In this document: positions 41,804-50,939 of the stretch, in pieces
Numbering within the stretch: position 1 is the first letter of the stretch
Layout: the number at the start of each line of letters is the position of its first letter
Assembly: GCA_021789935.1 (NCBI GenBank)
Contig: JAJYIR010000009.1
Coordinates: 1-64,000 of the forward strand
Length of the DNA stretch: 64,000 nucleotides
DNA from: Nitrospirota bacterium
GTDB taxonomy: Bacteria > Nitrospirota > Thermodesulfovibrionia > Thermodesulfovibrionales > JdFR-88
Direction of reading: 5' to 3'
Notes under the pieces: generated by a model
What the model was told of the DNA's origin: nothing
The model's input: only the letters and a program-made list of their open reading frames with translations
Database searches by the model: none
Translations under genes and position numbers: made by a program

Positions 41804-43173
41804 CGTTTTCTCAATTTTGCCATAAAAAACCCGTCCATGTCATGCCGGTGCGGATACGTCCTTAAAAATCCGTCCACGGAAAAAGGCAAAAGAAACCCCG
41901 GCATGTCCTTGTCCATGTAAAACTCATCCCCTTTTGACAGGAATGAGTTTATTACCATCTCGCCTTCCTCGGGTTCCGTTGAGCAGGTGGAATAAACCAG
42001 GGCACCGCCTTTTTTAAGGGCGTTTGCCGCGGCCCTCAGCATGCCAAGCTCTTTCTGTCCGGACCGGGCGAGCCACTCTTCATTGTGCCTGTATTTTACA
42101 TCAGGATTGCGCCTGATGACCCCAAGCGATGAGCACGGCGCGTCCAGCAGTATCCTGTCGAAATATCCGGGCCTCCTGAAAACGGTGCTGTTTTTGTCAG
42201 TTATGTCCTCCTGGGCTACGGAAACCGAGGTGATGCCGAGCCTCGATACGTTGTCCTCGATCCTGCCGATCCTTTGCCTGTCCGCGTCCAAAGCAATGAT
42301 CTCTCCCCTGTCTTTCATTATCTCGGCAATATGCGTGGTCTTCCCTCCGGGAGCGGCGCAGGCGTCCAGGACCTTTTCTCCGGGCATGGGCGCAAGCAGA
42401 AAGCCCGCAAGCTGCGCGGCCTCGTCCTGGACGATGCAGAAGGGGTGAATGAACTCCAGGCTGCGAAAGGAAACATGGTCTTCTGAGGCAGTGCCTCCCA
42501 CTTGAATGCCTGCCGGGCTTACAGTGGTTGGCCCGGCTGTTATGCCGTTTGAAGCCAGCATATGAAGGAGTTCATCACGGGTTTTCCTCATGGTGTTGAC
42601 CCTTAGCACAAGCGGTGGTATCAGGTTGCCCGCCGCGGCCAGGGCCAGCGCTTCATCCGCCCCAAGCCTCAACATCCATCTTTTTACCAGCCAGAGCGGC
42701 GTGGATGTGAACGTGCTGATGGCTGCTGCCCGGTCCGCGCCCGGCGAGGGATTTTCGGAATCGGCTTTTAGTTTGTCCAGTCTTTCTTTAAGCCTGTCTT
42801 TACCGCGTGCCGCGTTCCGCAAAACAGCGTTTACCAGCGCGGGCTTTCCGTATCCGGAGAAATCTTTTTCCAGCCCCACGGCCTCGTTTACCGCCGCCCT
42901 CTCCGGGATGCGAGTAAAAAGCATCTGGTAAAGGCCCATCCTCAGGTTGTCAAGCGTGAGGGCCTTTTTAGCCGGCGTTTTGCTTAAAAATTCCGAAAGC
43001 AGGTAATCAAGGAGGTATTGCCGCCTCAAGACGCCGTAAACGAGTTCCATAAAAAGCGACCTGTCCCTTTTGCTGATGGAGGCGGGCAGGGCATCAAGCG
43101 TATCCTTTGGACGGGCGCCTTCCCTTATTTCTTTAATTGCCTGCAGGGCAAGCATGCGAATGTTATATGGCAT
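41800..43173 (-). CDS. rsmB: 16S rRNA (cytosine-967-C5)-methyltransferase
   Basis: 457 residues. An N-terminal NusB-like domain (about 1-145) precedes the methyltransferase domain with the SAM motif VLDACAAPGGKTTHIAE, LLDAPCSSLGVIRRNP (Cys) and the catalytic VYSTCSTEPEEGEMV. It methylates C967 of 16S rRNA. It is divergently placed from dxr with only 64 bp between the two starts. Confidence 0.94.
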   Translation of the reverse strand: MPYNIRMLALQAIKEIREGARPKDTLDALPASISKRDRSLFMELVYGVLRRQYLLDYLLSEFLSKTPAKKALTLDNLRMGLYQMLFTRIPERAAVNEAVGLEKDFSGYGKPALVNAVLRNAARGKDRLKERLDKLKADSENPSPGADRAAAISTFTSTPLWLVKRWMLRLGADEALALAAAGNLIPPLVLRVNTMRKTRDELLHMLASNGITAGPTTVSPAGIQVGGTASEDHVSFRSLEFIHPFCIVQDEAAQLAGFLLAPMPGEKVLDACAAPGGKTTHIAEIMKDRGEIIALDADRQRIGRIEDNVSRLGITSVSVAQEDITDKNSTVFRRPGYFDRILLDAPCSSLGVIRRNPDVKYRHNEEWLARSGQKELGMLRAAANALKKGGALVYSTCSTEPEEGEMVINSFLSKGDEFYMDKDMPGFLLPFSVDGFLRTYPHRHDMDGFFMAKLRKR

Positions 43174-43237
43174 CAGGACAGCTCATGAAAAACTTTTTTA
43201 TTTTTCCCTTTTGTAATAATATATTATCCGAGATAAA

Positions 43238-44422
43238 ATGGTAAAAAAGATCACGATCCTTGGCTCCACGGGCTCTATTGGCAAAAGTGCTCTTGAGGTG
43301 GTTGAAAAATACCCGGAGTGCTTCAAGGTGGTCGCGCTTGCAGCCTGCAGGAACCATGAGCTGCTGCTGGAGCAGATAAAGAAGTTCAAGCCGGAGATCG
43401 CGGCCCTTTCGGATCCCGAAGCAGCCAGGGCCATTGAGGGCAAGGCCGGCATAACTGTTTTAAGCGGAAAAGAAGGGATCATTAAAACGGCCTCATATGA
43501 GGGGGCGTCTTTTGTCATCTCTGCCATCGTCGGCTTCGCCGGTCTCGCTCCCACACTTGCCGCCATACGGTCCGGTAAGGACATAGGCCTGGCCAACAAG
43601 GAGGCCCTGGTCACCGCCGGAAGCGTTGTTATGGCGGAGGCGGCGAAGCGCGGCGTAAAAATACTCCCGGTAGACAGCGAGCACAGCGCTGTTTTCCAGT
43701 GCATGGACGGCAGGTCCGGCAGCTGCGGACAGGATGTCCCTTTCGAGGGGGAAATAATCCTTACCGCCTCAGGCGGCCCTTTTCTTGGGAAAAGCCGTAA
43801 AGAGCTTGAGGCCGTGACGGCAAAAGAGGCCGTGAGCCATCCCAACTGGAAGATGGGCATGAAGATATCGGTCGATTCCGCAACGCTCATGAACAAGGGG
43901 CTTGAAGTGATTGAGGCGCACCATCTGTTCCAGGTTCCGCCGGAACGCATAAAGGTGCTTGTCCATCCGCAAAGCCTGGTCCACTCCATGGTGGAATTTC
44001 CGGATGGTTCCATGATTGCGCAGCTTTCCGTGCCTGACATGAAGGCCCCGATCGCTTATGCCCTTTCCTATCCGGAGAGGCTTCACGGGGTCATCCCCAG
44101 GCTCGACCTTACCCGCTCAGGCGGCCTTTCCTTCATGTGCCCCGATACGGAAACTTTCCCGTGCCTGCTTTACGCCTATGAGGCCATAAGGGAAGGCGGC
44201 ACCGCGCCGGCCGTTCTGAACGCCGCAAACGAGGTGGCAGTGGAGGCCTTTCTTTCCGGCTCCATAGGGTTTAACGATATTCCTGTTATAATTAAAAAGA
44301 CGATGCAAAGCCATTCGAGCCAAAGTCTACCGGATGAAGGGGCCGCAATCCTCGCGGACTTTGCTGCCAGGAAATCCGCCACAAGCTTTGTTGGAGAAAT
44401 AAAGATGGGAAGAAGGAGATAG
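43238..44422 (+). CDS. dxr: 1-deoxy-D-xylulose-5-phosphate reductoisomerase
   Basis: 394 residues, normal length. NADPH site in TILGSTGSIGKSALEV; metal and substrate residues in LPVDSEHSAVFQCM and NWKMGMKISVDSATLMNKG. It catalyses the committing step of non-mevalonate isoprenoid synthesis. No clear Shine-Dalgarno; a TATTAT box ends 10 bp before the ATG, so the leader is at most a few bases. The rseP gene follows by 3 bp, as in many bacteria. Confidence 0.95.
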   Translation: MVKKITILGSTGSIGKSALEVVEKYPECFKVVALAACRNHELLLEQIKKFKPEIAALSDPEAARAIEGKAGITVLSGKEGIIKTASYEGASFVISAIVGFAGLAPTLAAIRSGKDIGLANKEALVTAGSVVMAEAAKRGVKILPVDSEHSAVFQCMDGRSGSCGQDVPFEGEIILTASGGPFLGKSRKELEAVTAKEAVSHPNWKMGMKISVDSATLMNKGLEVIEAHHLFQVPPERIKVLVHPQSLVHSMVEFPDGSMIAQLSVPDMKAPIAYALSYPERLHGVIPRLDLTRSGGLSFMCPDTETFPCLLYAYEAIREGGTAPAVLNAANEVAVEAFLSGSIGFNDIPVIIKKTMQSHSSQSLPDEGAAILADFAARKSATSFVGEIKMGRRR

Positions 44423-44425
44423 TTT

Positions 44426-45523
44426 TTGATCCTGCTCTGGGCCGTCGTACTCCTGGGCATACTGATATTTGTTCATGAATCCGGCCATTTTCTGTTTGCC
44501 AAGCTCCTGGGCGTAAAAGTCCTTAAATTTTCCCTCGGTTTCGGTCCGAAGGTGGTCGGCTTTAAAAAAGGCGGCACTGAGTATTTGCTGTCTGCCCTGC
44601 CGCTTGGCGGGTATGTGAAGATGCTTGGAGAGGAGCAGGGGGAAGAAGAGATGGACCCCGGCGAAAAGCGCTTCGCTTTCAACTTTCAGCCGGTCTGGAA
44701 ACGTATAATAATCGTCTTTGCCGGGCCTTTCTTCAACGTCCTTCTGGCCTTTCTCATTTTTTGCGTATTATTGGCCGCAAAACTTCCCATCAACGTCCCT
44801 AAATTTGCCGATATTACCCCGCAGGTGGGCGCGGTCATGAAGGGTTCCCCCGCGGGAAAGGCCGGGATAATGCCCGGAGACCTGATAACTGCGATAAACG
44901 GAAAGCCCATCAGCACATGGATGGACCTTGTGGCCAAGGTCAGCGCACAAGCCGGGCATGAGATATCCGTTACAGTAAAAAGGGGACGCGGGACCCTTAA
45001 TTTTAAGCTGGTCCCGGAAGCTGTCAAAGAAAAGACCATGGAAGGGCAGACAGTGACGGTTGGAAGGATAGGAATACAGAGGGCCGGAGACGCAATACCC
45101 TTCTATATCATAACGGCAGGCAGCGTTCTGGCTGTGCCGTACAAGGCATCAATCGCAACTTACAGGCTTACGGTCTTCATCGGCCAGTCCGTAAAGAGCC
45201 TCATAACAGGGGTCTTTTCCCTCAGTTCAATAGGGGGCCCGATAACCATCGTGCAGGAGTCCGGCAAAGCCGCATCTCTGGGCATATTCGCCTATCTCAT
45301 GTTCATGGCCTTTATAAGCATAAATCTGGCCGTGTTGAACCTGCTGCCGGTGCCGATACTTGATGGCGGGCATATATTCTTTTTTGCCGTGGAAGCCGTA
45401 AGAGGCAAACCGCTCAGCGAAACTACCCAGGCGAACCTCCAGCGGCTTGGGCTTTTTCTTCTCATAACGCTTATGGCTTTTGCCGTCAGAAATGACATCA
45501 TGAGGCTCATAGGCGGCGGTTAA
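44426..45523 (+). CDS. rseP: RseP-family site-2 (intramembrane) zinc metalloprotease
   Basis: 365 residues. HExxH in FVHESGHFLFAK in the first membrane segment; one PDZ domain (about 115-190; SPAGKAGIMPGDLITAING); C-terminal LPVPILDGGHIFFF with the third zinc ligand Asp. E. coli RseP has two PDZ domains and cuts RseA; here there is one. TTG start with AAGGAG 7 bp upstream. The stop overlaps the nudix start (TAATG). Confidence 0.93.
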   Translation: MILLWAVVLLGILIFVHESGHFLFAKLLGVKVLKFSLGFGPKVVGFKKGGTEYLLSALPLGGYVKMLGEEQGEEEMDPGEKRFAFNFQPVWKRIIIVFAGPFFNVLLAFLIFCVLLAAKLPINVPKFADITPQVGAVMKGSPAGKAGIMPGDLITAINGKPISTWMDLVAKVSAQAGHEISVTVKRGRGTLNFKLVPEAVKEKTMEGQTVTVGRIGIQRAGDAIPFYIITAGSVLAVPYKASIATYRLTVFIGQSVKSLITGVFSLSSIGGPITIVQESGKAASLGIFAYLMFMAFISINLAVLNLLPVPILDGGHIFFFAVEAVRGKPLSETTQANLQRLGLFLLITLMAFAVRNDIMRLIGGG

Positions 45524-45987
45524 TGGGCCCCGGGAAAAATAAAGCCGAAATAAAAAATTCCGTAAAGATTCAGACCTCCGCCGGAGGTGTCATTTACAGG
45601 CCGGATCCGGGCGGGGTACAGGTGGCCCTGGTCTCTGTGAAGGGTGGGAAGATATGGACGCTTCCCAAGGGAAAGGTCGATGGCCGGGAGAGCTTCGAGG
45701 AGACCGCGCTTCGTGAGGTTTCCGAGGAAACGGGGCTCAATGGCGAGCTGGCCGGAAAGCTTGGAGAGATAACTTACTGGTATTATCTGCCGGAGAGGCT
45801 TCGTTGCAAAAAGACGGTCTATTTTTTCCTTATGAAATACGTGAGCGGCAGCACGGAGGACCACGACTGGGAGGTTGACGACGCAGCATGGTTTCCAATA
45901 GGGGAGGCCATACATGCCGTTTCTTACAAGGGCGACAGGGAGATGCTGGAGAAGGCAAAAAAATTGATAGACCAAAATGGTTTTTAA
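45523..45987 (+). CDS. Nudix hydrolase
   Basis: 154 residues. The Nudix box is complete: GKVDGRESFEETALREV then SEETGL (GX5EX7REUXEEXGU). The order and the short length resemble the diadenosine-polyphosphate or UDP-sugar group, but the substrate cannot be told. It is coupled to rseP by TAATG; the next gene starts near its end. Confidence 0.92.
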   Translation: MGPGKNKAEIKNSVKIQTSAGGVIYRPDPGGVQVALVSVKGGKIWTLPKGKVDGRESFEETALREVSEETGLNGELAGKLGEITYWYYLPERLRCKKTVYFFLMKYVSGSTEDHDWEVDDAAWFPIGEAIHAVSYKGDREMLEKAKKLIDQNGF

Positions 45988-46009
45988 GTTAAATAAAGGG
46001 GCCTGGCGG

Positions 46010-46471
46010 ATGGGAAAGGTAATTGGCAGGGAAGAGCTTAAATCAGAGCTGGAAAAGATTTTAAAGCCCGGCGCGAAGGTCGTCTTCACGAACGGCTGCT
46101 TCGATATCATCCATGCCGGACACATCCGCTATCTGCGTGAGGCAAAAAAACTGGGCGACGTGCTGGTCGTCGGCGTCAATACGGACGAATCCGTTTCGAG
46201 GATAAAACCCGGCAGGCCCGTAAACGGCGAGAAGGAGAGGGCTGAAGTACTCTCCAGCCTGGAAATGGTGGACTATGTTGTTCTTTTTTCCGAGGAGACC
46301 CCTTACGAGCTCATCAGGTATCTGCGGCCCCAGGTGCTCGTAAAGGGCGGAGACTGGAAGAAGGAGGAAATCGCCGGCTCCGACATCGTGCCCCTGACAT
46401 TTTCTCTTCCGTATGAAGATGGTTATTCCACCACCGGTATCATCAAGAAAATCCGGTCACTCCCGCAGTGA
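46010..46471 (+). CDS. rfaE2: D-glycero-beta-D-manno-heptose 1-phosphate adenylyltransferase
   Basis: 153 residues. Nucleotidyltransferase with FTNGCFDIIHAGHIRYL (HxGH), GVNTDESVSRIKPGRPV and EDGYSTTGIIKKIR. It makes ADP-heptose for the LPS inner core; the kinase half (RfaE1/HldE-N) is not here. ATG 46010 is chosen for AAGGGG 8 bp upstream; an in-frame ATG at 45977 adds 11 residues and overlaps the nudix gene. Confidence 0.92.
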   Translation: MGKVIGREELKSELEKILKPGAKVVFTNGCFDIIHAGHIRYLREAKKLGDVLVVGVNTDESVSRIKPGRPVNGEKERAEVLSSLEMVDYVVLFSEETPYELIRYLRPQVLVKGGDWKKEEIAGSDIVPLTFSLPYEDGYSTTGIIKKIRSLPQ

Positions 46472-49400
46472 ACATTCAAAGGGCCTTTGAGGAATTCAAA
46501 AAAAGTTTTTCCGTTTCCGATCTTTTGAAGCCTGCGGCGCCTCCGGTAAGGATATATTCCATGCGGGGGGCAAGCCCCGCTTTGGCTCTTGCCCTTGCCC
46601 AAATGGAGGCAGGCAAAAACAAAAGCGAAAATAAAAATAAAAGTAAAAAACCTATCCTTTGTGCTGCACCCTCCGAGCAGGATGCCATCCGGCTTCAGAG
46701 GGACACCGGGTTTTTTTTGATGCTGCTTGGCGCGGAGGCGGGGGAAAACAAAGACACCTTTTTGCTGCCGGAGCCTGATGGCCCGGAGGTTTCCGGCAGG
46801 CGCGCCGAGTTTTCCCTTCTGTCCAGCGGCGGCAACCGCAACAGAAGGGAAAAGACGGTATTTTTTGCATCAAAGGCCGCGCTCGAAACCCCTTTATGGC
46901 CCCTTGCAGAACTGGAAGAAAACATCATACGGTTTTCGTATCCCGGTTCGTTCCCCAGGACCGGACTGGAGAGGCGTTTGACCATAATGGGATATAAGCC
47001 GGTCCCGCTCGTGAGCCTGCCCGGCCAGTTCAGGATGAAGGGGTGGATACTGGATATCTTCCCGGCGGGCGCGGAGGACCCCGCCCGTGTGGAGTTTTTC
47101 GGTGACGACATAGACAGAATGAAGCTTTTCGATGTCGAAAACCAGATGCACACAAAAGACATTTTTTCCCTTGCCGTTCTGCCGGTAACGGAGCCGGAGG
47201 ATGGCCTTCTTCCCGATTTGGAAGGTTTTACTCTTTTTGCTTTCGAAGAAGCCTCCCGGATGCCGGAACCTGTGTTTCCTTCTTCTTTCATAACGTTTTC
47301 GGGACTTCCCCTTAAAGGTGAAGAATCTGCAGGGCAAAGGTCGGCTCCGGTATCGTCCCTGGCCGGTCATGGATTGCTTAATAATGAGCGCCGTGATGTA
47401 AACCAGATACCCGGGGCCGTAAAAACCCTGAGAAAAGAGGGTAATGATATCCTCTTTGTCCTTTCCTCCCATTCACAGGCGGAGAGGGTAAAGAACATCC
47501 TGTGGGAAGATGGACTGCACATGCCGGTGCTGGAACCCGAGGAGGTGTCCTCCTATGCGGGCGGCCTGTGCGCCACCTACGTGGCGCAGGGGCTTTCGGC
47601 GGGTTTTGGCCTGCCTGGGCTTCTGATCGTTACGGACAGGGAGCTCTTCGGGGAGAAGCCCGCCTGGAAGCCCATGAAGAGGTCCCGGATATCCGGTCTT
47701 ATCCAGACCATGGACGACCTGCAGCCGGGAGACTATGTGGTTCACAGCGACCACGGCATAGGGAAATTCATCGGCATTGCGAAACAGGAGTCCGATGGCG
47801 CCAGGGCTGACCTGATGATAATCGATTATGCCGATGACGCAAGGATTTATCTGCCGTTGTACGGCATAGAAAAAGTGCATAAATATAAAAATCCCGAAGG
47901 CGCACTGCCGCAGCTGGACAGGCTTGGGGGAAAGGCATGGGAGCGCAGAAAGGCGCGCGTGAAGAAACGCCTTAAGGAAATGGCGGAGAAACTTGTCCGG
48001 ATATATGCCGAAAGGGAGATATCCAAAGGGTTCTCTTTCAGCCCGGACACGGAGATGCACAGGGAGTTCGACAGTTTTTTCCCTTATGAGCTGACCCCCG
48101 ACCAGGCCCGCGCCGTGGCCGATATAAAAAAGGACATGGAGGGCCCCCGCCCGATGGAGCGTCTTTTGTGCGGGGACGTGGGTTACGGGAAAACGGAGGT
48201 CGCGATGAGGGCCGCCTTCAAGGCCGTTTTCGATGGCAAACAGGTGGTTGTCCTGGTCCCAACGACCCTGCTTTGCGAACAGCACTGGAGAACTTTTACC
48301 CGCAGGTTCTCCGCTTTCCCGGTGAAGATAGATTTTGTCAGCAGGTTCAAGAAAAAGTCCGAAAACATGGAAGCTTTTGAGGCCTTCGGCAAGGGGGAAA
48401 CGGACATAATGATAGGCACGCATGCCATCCTTAAGTCCGGTTTGGATCTGAAGAACCTGGGGCTGCTCATAATAGACGAGGAGCACCGATTCGGGGTCGC
48501 CCAGAAGGAGCGTATAAAAGAGGTCAAGAAAAATGTCGATATGCTCCTGCTTACCGCAACCCCGATTCCAAGGACGTTCCAGATGGCGCTTTCCGGGATA
48601 AGGGACTTGAGCGTGATAGAGACGCCCCCAGAGGAGCGCCTGGCAGTTAAAAGCACCATTGCCGTTTTCAGCAAGACCGTGATCAAGGAGGCCGTGGAAG
48701 CCGAACTTTCAAGGGGAGGTCAGGTCTTTTTCGTCCATAACCGGATAGAGGACATCGAAAAGCTGATGCGTCTGCTCCGGGAACTTTTCCCTGATATCCG
48801 CATGGGCATGGCCCACGGGCGGATGAAGGAGAGCGAGCTTGAGAAGGTAATGGTCAAATTCCTTGACGGGGGGCTTGACCTCCTGTTGTCAACCGCAATA
48901 ATAGGGGCCGGGCTCGATATTCCGGCCGCCAACACCATAGTAGTGGACCGGGCCGACATGATGGGGCTGGCAGACCTTTACCAGCTGAGGGGCAGAGTGG
49001 GCAGGGGCAATGTGAAGGCCCATGCCTGGTTCCTCATCCCCGGATACGATGCCGTAACCGGGGATGCCAAGAAAAGGCTTGAGGCGCTGGAGGAACTCAG
49101 TTATCTGGGAGCCGGTTTCAGGATCGCCCTGAAGGACCTGGAGATCAGAGGGGCCGGAAACCTGCTTGGAGGGGAGCAGTCCGGGTATATAGGCGACATC
49201 GGCTTCGAGATGTACGTGGAAATGCTTGAAAAAGCGGTGGCGGAACTGAAGGGAGCCCCTTTGAAGGAGAGAGTGATGCCGCCAGTTGATTTGAGGGTTG
49301 ACGCCCTGATACCTGAGACCTACTTGGAGGATGTATCTCTCAGGATCGGTTTTTACCGGAGGGTTGCCGGCGCTGAAGACGCCGATGAGCTCAGGAAGAT

Positions 49401-49713
49401 AACCGGTGAGCTGGCAGAAAGATTCGGGCCGCTGCCTGAAGAGGTGAAAAACCTTGTGCAGGTGATGTCTCTGCGCATGGCGGCCGAAAGCGCGTCGGTG
49501 GCCGCGATATCGCAGATCGGCGGGACTGCAAGGTTCAAATTCCTCCCGGAGGCATCTCCACCCGTGGAAACGCTTCTTAAGGATTTTGCGGGTAAATTGA
49601 AGTTCATGCCGGAAGGGTCCTTTGATGTCCTGGTCTCTGAGCGCATGGTGCTGAAGGATGTTGCCTCGGTCCTTTCTCATTTGACAGGCGGAGGGGATTT
49701 TGTTATGTTCTAA
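46468..49713 (+). CDS. mfd: Transcription-repair coupling factor
   Basis: 1081 residues, slightly short. UvrB-like N-terminal part; CarD/RID domain (LQPGDYVVHSDHGIGKFIGI); helicase Walker A GDVGYGKTEV (near residue 569); DEEH box in LLIIDEEHRFGVAQKERI; TATPIPRTFQMALSGI; C-terminal TRCF domain. It removes stalled RNA polymerase at DNA lesions and recruits UvrA. An A-rich tract (46614-46650) encodes a Lys/Asn insert, GKNKSENKNKSKKP, unlike the neighbouring sequence. GTG start with 4-bp overlap (GTGA). Confidence 0.96.
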   Translation: MNIQRAFEEFKKSFSVSDLLKPAAPPVRIYSMRGASPALALALAQMEAGKNKSENKNKSKKPILCAAPSEQDAIRLQRDTGFFLMLLGAEAGENKDTFLLPEPDGPEVSGRRAEFSLLSSGGNRNRREKTVFFASKAALETPLWPLAELEENIIRFSYPGSFPRTGLERRLTIMGYKPVPLVSLPGQFRMKGWILDIFPAGAEDPARVEFFGDDIDRMKLFDVENQMHTKDIFSLAVLPVTEPEDGLLPDLEGFTLFAFEEASRMPEPVFPSSFITFSGLPLKGEESAGQRSAPVSSLAGHGLLNNERRDVNQIPGAVKTLRKEGNDILFVLSSHSQAERVKNILWEDGLHMPVLEPEEVSSYAGGLCATYVAQGLSAGFGLPGLLIVTDRELFGEKPAWKPMKRSRISGLIQTMDDLQPGDYVVHSDHGIGKFIGIAKQESDGARADLMIIDYADDARIYLPLYGIEKVHKYKNPEGALPQLDRLGGKAWERRKARVKKRLKEMAEKLVRIYAEREISKGFSFSPDTEMHREFDSFFPYELTPDQARAVADIKKDMEGPRPMERLLCGDVGYGKTEVAMRAAFKAVFDGKQVVVLVPTTLLCEQHWRTFTRRFSAFPVKIDFVSRFKKKSENMEAFEAFGKGETDIMIGTHAILKSGLDLKNLGLLIIDEEHRFGVAQKERIKEVKKNVDMLLLTATPIPRTFQMALSGIRDLSVIETPPEERLAVKSTIAVFSKTVIKEAVEAELSRGGQVFFVHNRIEDIEKLMRLLRELFPDIRMGMAHGRMKESELEKVMVKFLDGGLDLLLSTAIIGAGLDIPAANTIVVDRADMMGLADLYQLRGRVGRGNVKAHAWFLIPGYDAVTGDAKKRLEALEELSYLGAGFRIALKDLEIRGAGNLLGGEQSGYIGDIGFEMYVEMLEKAVAELKGAPLKERVMPPVDLRVDALIPETYLEDVSLRIGFYRRVAGAEDADELRKITGELAERFGPLPEEVKNLVQVMSLRMAAESASVAAISQIGGTARFKFLPEASPPVETLLKDFAGKLKFMPEGSFDVLVSERMVLKDVASVLSHLTGGGDFVMF
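46614..46650 (+). repeat. A-rich low-complexity tract inside mfd
   Basis: About 37 bases, nearly all A with spaced T/G/C, inside a GC-richer gene. It encodes a Lys/Asn/Ser run near residue 52. Confidence 0.6.
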
Positions 49714-49714
49714 C

Positions 49715-50512
49715 ATGAAAAAAATCGCCATACCCGCCTCTTCCAACTTGTGTATGCGGATTTTCTTTTTTTCTTTTTTTTTGCTCTTTCTTCTTATCCC
49801 GTCCGTCCGTTCTAACGCTGAGGAGCTTAGCCTTGTAGAACCCCTTGCGCCCTATTCAGTTTTCAGGACGTGGAGCGCTTTTTCACTGCCGAAGGGCAGC
49901 ACGTCCATCTCCTACAGCATCGAACGCTCCAAGGACCCGAGCTTTTACCGCCACATACTGGGGCTTTCCTATGGGGTATCAAACAGGGCCGAAGTTACAC
50001 TGGATATCCCTTATGTTGACAGCCTTGAGGGAGGCAGCGGGTTTGAGGATGTCGGGGGCGCTTTTAAATACAGAGTGGAGGGTGAGGGCAGGTACACGCC
50101 GGCCGCTTCCCTGCTGGTAATGGGTTATCTGCCCACCGGCAGGGATGCCCTGAGCCGGGACGGCGGTGTGGGCGGCGGGGCCGTCCTGAGCCGGAAGCTT
50201 GGACCCCTCATGGCTCATGCGAACATCCTCTATACCGTATCGGGCAAAAGCAGCCTCAAGGGCGAGTTTGATTTTATTACGGGACTGGAGTTTGCGGCGG
50301 CCCATAACTTGAGGATGCTTGGAGAATTCCAGCTTAGGAAGAGCGCTTTTTCCAACAGTGTTGACCTGTCGGAACTCCGGTTTGGCTACAGGCTGTCCAG
50401 CGGGGACGTGTACAACACGTTTGGCGTCGGATTCGATCTGAAAAACAGGCATCCCGAATTCAGGCTGATGCTGGCATTCGGGGCCTCTTTCGGGAGACTG
50501 TCCAGGCGCTGA
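49715..50512 (+). CDS. Exported outer-membrane barrel-like protein of unknown function
   Basis: 265 residues from ATG 49715. Signal peptide (to SNAEE). The rest has alternating strands and Gly-rich turns (RHILGLSYGVSNRAEVTLDI, then FEDVGGAFKYRVEG). Resembles the MetA-pathway/transporter-like barrels. It ends without a terminal Phe (RLSRR), so it is not a clear BAM substrate. It follows mfd by 1 bp; function unknown. Confidence 0.6.
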   Translation: MKKIAIPASSNLCMRIFFFSFFLLFLLIPSVRSNAEELSLVEPLAPYSVFRTWSAFSLPKGSTSISYSIERSKDPSFYRHILGLSYGVSNRAEVTLDIPYVDSLEGGSGFEDVGGAFKYRVEGEGRYTPAASLLVMGYLPTGRDALSRDGGVGGGAVLSRKLGPLMAHANILYTVSGKSSLKGEFDFITGLEFAAAHNLRMLGEFQLRKSAFSNSVDLSELRFGYRLSSGDVYNTFGVGFDLKNRHPEFRLMLAFGASFGRLSRR

Positions 50513-50517
50513 AGAAA

Positions 50518-50539
50518 GGGCCACGAGACCCAATTTTTT
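50518..50539 (+). terminator. Weak terminator after the barrel gene
   Basis: GGGcC, loop ACGA, GaCCC with one mismatch, followed by AATTTTTT. It would end the dxr-mfd transcript before tatB. Confidence 0.35.
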
Positions 50540-50561
50540 AATCTTCCGGCAAACAAAATAG

Positions 50562-50567
50562 TATAAT
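50562..50567 (+). promoter_or_regulatory. -10 box of tatB positioned for a leaderless mRNA
   Basis: Perfect TATAAT, then exactly six bases (AAAAAT) to the ATG at 50574, giving a predicted start on the A of the ATG. The -35 region is poor, and there is no Shine-Dalgarno. Confidence 0.5.
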
Positions 50568-50573
50568 AAAAAT

Positions 50574-50936
50574 ATGTTCGGAGACATACAGGAACTCCTT
50601 GTAATTTTTATAATAGCCCTCCTTGTTGTTGGCCCTAAGAAATTGCCCGAGGTCGCAAAGGCCGCGGGAAAGATCCTTGGTGAGCTTAAACGCGCTCTTA
50701 CGGAGGTCCGGTTTGAGTTGGACCAGGAGATGAACGCCCAGTCCCGGGTGGGGCAGGCCCGGAAAGAGGAAGAGCAAGCCGGGAGGGAAATGGAGACAAA
50801 GGAAAAAGAGCAGGCCGGCCCTGAATATGAAAGCGCAGGGGACGGTCCTGGAAAAGACGCGCTTGAACATGAAGGCGCAGAGTCTGGAACTGAAAGCGCC
50901 GGGCAGACATCGGCGGCTCAGGAGCACAAAGCATAA
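50574..50936 (+). CDS. tatB: Sec-independent protein translocase TatB (or TatA)
   Basis: 120 residues. Membrane helix (about 5-20), the hinge GPKKLPEVAKA (TatB type; TatA usually has FG before the KKLP), an amphipathic helix and a long charged tail with Gln/Glu/Gly repeats. It works with TatC to recognise twin-arginine signals, such as that on the 23125-23979 product. tatC begins 3 bp after. No separate TatA gene is seen, so a single TatA/B may do both jobs, or tatA lies elsewhere. Confidence 0.9.
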   Translation: MFGDIQELLVIFIIALLVVGPKKLPEVAKAAGKILGELKRALTEVRFELDQEMNAQSRVGQARKEEEQAGREMETKEKEQAGPEYESAGDGPGKDALEHEGAESGTESAGQTSAAQEHKA

Positions 50937-50939
50937 GCG

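Noticed and set aside
47473-48486. 337-codon open frame opposite mfd
   Set aside because: Antisense to mfd helicase domains, no motif, no ribosome site; a shadow.
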